Notes under the pieces: model-generated
Database searches by the model: none
What the model saw: only the letters and a program-made list of their open reading frames with translations
Told to the model about the DNA's origin: nothing
Shown: piece by piece, positions 5,076-7,434 of the stretch
Position numbering within the stretch: position 1 is the stretch's first letter
How the letters are laid out: every line of letters begins with the position of its first letter
Program-made: the position numbers and the translations under genes
NCBI GenBank assembly: GCA_002784505.1
Contig: PFLF01000022.1
Location: 1-7,434 of the forward strand
Length of the DNA: 7,434 nt
Reading direction: 5' to 3'
Source of the DNA: Candidatus Roizmanbacteria bacterium CG_4_10_14_0_8_um_filter_39_9
GTDB taxonomy: Bacteria > Patescibacteriota > Microgenomatia > UBA1406 > GWC2-37-13

Positions 5076-5928
5076 ATATACTGCAGTTTGGGTCTCCCAC
5101 ACTTCGATAAATGATTTTCTTGCCTGTCCAAGGGCTTATTATCTGAAAAATGTCTATAAAGACCCAAAAACAAATCATAAAATAAAAATCATGAGCCCTC
5201 CTCTGGCCCTTGGCTCCATTGTCCATGAAGTCCTTGAGTCATTGTCTATTCTTCCGACCGAAGAGCGGTTCAAGGTATCTCTTATTGAAAAATTTCATAA
5301 AGCATGGGCAAAAGTGTCGGGTCTCAAGGGAGGATTCACCAGTATCGAAACAGAAGACGCCTATAAAAAAAGGGGAGAGGAGATGCTACTGCGTGTCATG
5401 CAAAACCCGGGGCCCTTAAAAAGTTTGGCCGTAAAAATCAAGATGAATCTTCCGTATTATTGGATATCGAAAGAAGATAATATTATTTTATGCGGTAAAC
5501 TGGACTGGCTTGAGTATGATAAAGATACAGACAGTGTCCACATTATCGATTTTAAAACCAGCAAAAATGAAGAAGATGATGACTCATTACAATTGCCCAT
5601 CTATTGTCTATTAGCAATTAACTGTCAGACCAAACCTGTATCAAGTGTCCACTATTGGTATTTGGAAAAAAGCAGTGAACTTACAACAAAACCAGTTCCC
5701 AACCTGAAGGAGTATGAAGAAAAAATCTATGAAATTGCCAAACGAATGAAAATAGCCAGACAACTCAACATTTTTAAATGCTCGGAGAAATCAGGGTGCT
5801 ATGCCTGCCGGCCATTTGAAGTCATACTTAAAGGTGAAGCACGGTATGTAGGGGTAGGAAGTTACCGGGAAGACGTATATATTATCGATGCGGATGCGCA
5901 GAAAAGGCAGGAAAGTGTCATTCTATGA
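5062..5928 (+). CDS. RecB-family PD-(D/E)XK nuclease with Fe-S cysteines
   Basis: This 288-residue protein matches the stand-alone RecB/AddB-type nuclease domain (COG2887/PF12705 style). It opens with VSHTSINDFLACPRAYYL (11-28), carrying Cys22. LGSIVHEVLE (50-59) gives the motif I His55. GKLDWLE (145-151) gives Asp148, IIDFKTSK (161-168) gives Asp163 and Lys165, and LQLPIYCL (176-183) gives the Gln177/Tyr181 motif. The C-terminal Cys240-x5-Cys246-x2-Cys249 joins Cys22 to form the four-cysteine set that binds a 4Fe-4S cluster in AddB- and Cas4-like nucleases. All catalytic residues are present, so metal-dependent DNA cleavage is expected, probably in repair or recombination. No helicase or CRISPR genes are nearby, so a Cas4 role is not supported. 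After the cluster there is a further 39-residue tail of unknown use. The start overlaps the upstream gene by 14 bp and lacks a Shine-Dalgarno site. Confidence 0.88.
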   Translation: MAEDKYTAVWVSHTSINDFLACPRAYYLKNVYKDPKTNHKIKIMSPPLALGSIVHEVLESLSILPTEERFKVSLIEKFHKAWAKVSGLKGGFTSIETEDAYKKRGEEMLLRVMQNPGPLKSLAVKIKMNLPYYWISKEDNIILCGKLDWLEYDKDTDSVHIIDFKTSKNEEDDDSLQLPIYCLLAINCQTKPVSSVHYWYLEKSSELTTKPVPNLKEYEEKIYEIAKRMKIARQLNIFKCSEKSGCYACRPFEVILKGEARYVGVGSYREDVYIIDADAQKRQESVIL

Positions 5929-5963
5929 CAATCACAAATCACAAATAACAAATATTAAATCAA
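5929..5963. repeat. Tandem 7-bp repeat array, consensus AAATCAC (5 units)
   Basis: Five back-to-back heptamers run from 5929: CAATCAC, AAATCAC, AAATAAC, AAATATT and AAATCAA. Degeneration increases to the right. The array begins on the base after the nuclease TGA and ends 14 bp before the next start codon. It fills most of this 49-bp spacer. Compare the AAANYCT array at 519-546, which has the same period and also starts each unit with AAA. Function is unknown. Confidence 0.75.
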
Positions 5964-5977
5964 TCTCAAAGTTGAAC

Positions 5978-6865
5978 ATGAAACAAAATAAAGGCTTTGC
6001 GCCGGTGCTAATCATGGTAGGGGTGGTTCTTGTCTTAGGGGTAGTTGGATATTTTATGGTGAATAAGGGAAAAACAGGAGGAGCGCTTCCTCCGATAAAA
6101 ATTCCCGGGACTGCGGGCTTGGGACTTAATGTAAACTGTAAACTAAACGATCCGGAACTTTGCCGATTTATGGACAAGTCAATAAAGACGGCAGACAGTT
6201 ATGTTAAAGGATTTGTCGGGACTTCAATAACAACGGAAAAATCCGGTAAGAAATCGGAAAATACATGGGAGATGCAGGGAAACAATTCACACTTTACCAT
6301 GTCTGAAAATGGGAAAGAATTGTCGAATATGATTATCATAGGCAATACCACCTATACCAAAGATATGACGGATGGGAAATGGACAAAGTTTACCTATAAA
6401 GCTGAGGACGGTAAAAAAAGTCTTTTCAATTTTGATCCGGAAGAAATGAAAAAACAATTTAAGGATGTTGTCAATGAGACTGAAGACAAGACGGTATACA
6501 AAGCCATGGGAAAAGAAGCGTGCGGATCAATGCAATGTTTTAAATATGAAATAGTGAATCCACTCAATCCCAAAACAAAGGAGTACTTATATTTTGATGA
6601 CCAGGAATATGTGATGCGCAAGATGCGGATTGAAGATGAGGGCGGCATGATCACTGAGACCATGTTTGAATTCAAAGCAGTTACCATCAAAGAACCGTCA
6701 CCCATCAAGGAAAGCGCCGCGTCAAACGCGGCTGGGACATTTGATCCGGCAGCCTTACAGAAACTGATGGAAGGCCAAGAGAGCTCTGTTGATACGCAAA
6801 AATTACTCGAACAGGCGCAATCACAAAATTCATTAACTGAAGAAACATCGAGTGCGGAAGAGTAA
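5978..6865 (+). CDS. Membrane-anchored exported protein, possibly LolA/LppX-like fold
   Basis: I do not recognise a named family. The 295-residue protein starts KQNKGFAPVLIMVG and has one hydrophobic segment (about residues 8-27), so it is probably anchored with the rest outside the cell. The KGFAPVLI start resembles the KGFTLIE type IV pilin signal but lacks the Glu. A Gly/Pro linker (31-50) is followed by a domain with two close Cys pairs, Cys54/Cys62 and Cys182/Cys187, likely disulfides. The alternating beta pattern with NTTYTKDMTDGKWTKF (123-138) and YLYFDDQEYVMRKMRI (203-218) recalls lipoprotein-carrier-like (LolA/LppX) sheets; this is inference. Residues about 237-295 are an acidic, Gln/Ser-rich disordered tail. 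ATG 5978 is preferred over the longer in-frame start at 5888, whose extra 30 residues would overlap the nuclease gene, read through the heptamer array and bury the signal segment. No Shine-Dalgarno or close -10 box is visible. Confidence 0.75.
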   Translation: MKQNKGFAPVLIMVGVVLVLGVVGYFMVNKGKTGGALPPIKIPGTAGLGLNVNCKLNDPELCRFMDKSIKTADSYVKGFVGTSITTEKSGKKSENTWEMQGNNSHFTMSENGKELSNMIIIGNTTYTKDMTDGKWTKFTYKAEDGKKSLFNFDPEEMKKQFKDVVNETEDKTVYKAMGKEACGSMQCFKYEIVNPLNPKTKEYLYFDDQEYVMRKMRIEDEGGMITETMFEFKAVTIKEPSPIKESAASNAAGTFDPAALQKLMEGQESSVDTQKLLEQAQSQNSLTEETSSAEE

Positions 6866-6890
6866 TAATCACCGGGTAAAAAAATTCCTG

Positions 6891-6896
6891 TATCAT
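6891..6896 (+). promoter_or_regulatory. -10-like TATCAT, 7 nt before the last gene's ATG
   Basis: TATCAT lies 7 nt from the ATG at 6904. A TG immediately precedes it but is one base too close to be a classic TGn extension. No -35 or Shine-Dalgarno site is visible. It fits the spacing seen at four other starts in this window. Confidence 0.35.
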
Positions 6897-6903
6897 GTAG
6901 GGT

Positions 6904-7434
6904 ATGAAGCAAGATCTGGTGCATGATTTTTTTGAGATTGGCTCAAAAGCAATTTTTCTTATTCCTGTCATATTATTTATCATTATGCTTTTTCAGATAT
7001 TAGGTCCTTCAAAAGGGACGCCACAAATTCATAACTCTCCTATTTTGACCCCAACAATCGTACCGGCTCAAAAGACTCTTAACCTTCAAGGACCCTTCAT
7101 ATGTACCTCATCATCAAAAACAGCTAGTTGGAGCGCCTACATTAAGGACAAAAAGATTGTTGTTATCTCAAAACAAAATAATGAAGTGGGAAATTATCTA
7201 CTCGATGGCGACTGTGGTTATATGTGGAAAACGCCAGGGCTTACCGGACAAAAAATATGTGGTATTTCATCATACGTTTCAATTGCCGAGAACTTGTTAT
7301 CAACAGGAATAATCTCACCCGACTCCCTTTTAAACTCAAACCTAAGTTCCCTTGGGACATCGGAAAGTATAGGCGAAATAAAAAAATTGATTAAGTCGTG
7401 TAAAAAAAGTTCTATTCCCAATAAGATTGTGTTT
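6904..7434 (+). CDS. Membrane-anchored exported protein, 3' end outside window
   Basis: The frame from ATG 6904 stays open for 177 codons to the last base, so the gene is truncated by the window edge. The product starts MKQDLVHDFFEIG, has one hydrophobic segment (about residues 14-33), then a Pro/Thr-rich linker (38-58) typical of a tether, then an extracellular domain. That domain has Cys67 in GPFICTSS, Cys104 in LDGDCGYMWK, Cys119 in GQKICG and Cys166 near the end, spacing that suggests disulfides. The pattern of charged beta strands followed by D-G-D-x-x-Y-M-W resembles the strand-turn-strand of LolA-like/DUF4412-type beta sheets; this is a weak inference. It lies 38 bp after the previous anchored protein, on the same strand. 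The two share general architecture (N-terminal anchor, linker, Cys-containing domain) but no obvious sequence identity. No function can be assigned. Confidence 0.7.
   Translation, partial: MKQDLVHDFFEIGSKAIFLIPVILFIIMLFQILGPSKGTPQIHNSPILTPTIVPAQKTLNLQGPFICTSSSKTASWSAYIKDKKIVVISKQNNEVGNYLLDGDCGYMWKTPGLTGQKICGISSYVSIAENLLSTGIISPDSLLNSNLSSLGTSESIGEIKKLIKSCKKSSIPNKIVF

Noticed and set aside
5062..5928. Cas4 identity for the Fe-S nuclease
   Set aside because: At 288 residues it is longer than typical Cas4, and no cas1, cas2 or CRISPR repeats are in the window. The sequence fits the wider RecB family.
5929..5963. Heptamer arrays as a CRISPR array
   Set aside because: Units are 7 bp, contiguous and without spacers; no cas genes are present.
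5888..5977. ATG 5888 as the start of the anchored protein
   Set aside because: It would overlap the nuclease gene by 41 bp and translate the 7-bp repeat array into 30 polar residues ahead of the signal segment. ATG 5978 places the hydrophobic segment at the N-terminus.
6394..6983. Two minus-strand frames over the end of the anchored protein and start of the last gene
   Set aside because: They are antisense to frames with signal segments and Cys patterns; their own translations show no domain or start signal.
7218..7421. Minus-strand 67-residue frame at the right end
   Set aside because: It is antisense to the open plus-strand frame 6904-7434, which has an anchor, linker and Cys pattern.

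Overview
The window looks like a piece of a small, AT-rich bacterial genome, most likely from the Candidate Phyla Radiation / Patescibacteria and perhaps Microgenomates. This is an inference from style: compact spacing, short secreted proteins with a 'KGFAPVLI'-type N-terminus, A-rich 7-bp repeats between genes, a single-RRM protein and a divergent enolase. No ribosomal RNA is present to prove it. TGA ends four of the genes (transposase, EamA permease, enolase, RecB-like nuclease), so the standard bacterial code applies and the UGA=Gly code of Gracilibacteria/Absconditabacteria is excluded.

Layout. The left edge holds the C-terminal part of a DDE-type transposase (1-417) with a perfect 7-bp hairpin at its stop codon. 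A tRNA-Gln(UUG) on the minus strand (443-513) follows, with a four-unit 7-bp repeat array (519-546) beside it. A well-formed extended -10 promoter (651-679) and a strong Shine-Dalgarno site then serve a single-RRM RNA-binding protein (740-1045). A bidirectional hairpin terminator (1049-1103) separates it from a convergent EamA/DMT permease (1113-1955, minus).

A 44-bp divergent spacer leads to a rightward run of genes: enolase (2000-3295), a histidine phosphatase/phosphoglycerate-mutase-like enzyme sharing an ATGA junction with it (3292-3897), a GT-C-type membrane glycosyltransferase (3909-5075), a RecB-family PD-(D/E)XK nuclease with an Fe-S cysteine set (5062-5928), a second 7-bp repeat array (5929-5963), and two single-pass membrane-anchored exported proteins (5978-6865 and 6904 to the right edge). 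The last gene runs off the window with no stop codon.

How they work together. Enolase and the mutase-like enzyme may perform consecutive steps of lower glycolysis and are translationally coupled. The GT-C protein and the two anchored proteins point to cell-envelope work. The nuclease belongs to DNA repair or recombination.

The most interesting signals are (i) five gene starts that lack a Shine-Dalgarno site and have a TATAAT/TATCAT/TACAAT hexamer only 7-10 nt before the start codon, suggesting leaderless transcripts, in contrast to the RRM gene; and (ii) two arrays of different but similarly built 7-bp units placed against gene ends. I found no CRISPR array, toxin-antitoxin pair, prophage module or clear new defence system.
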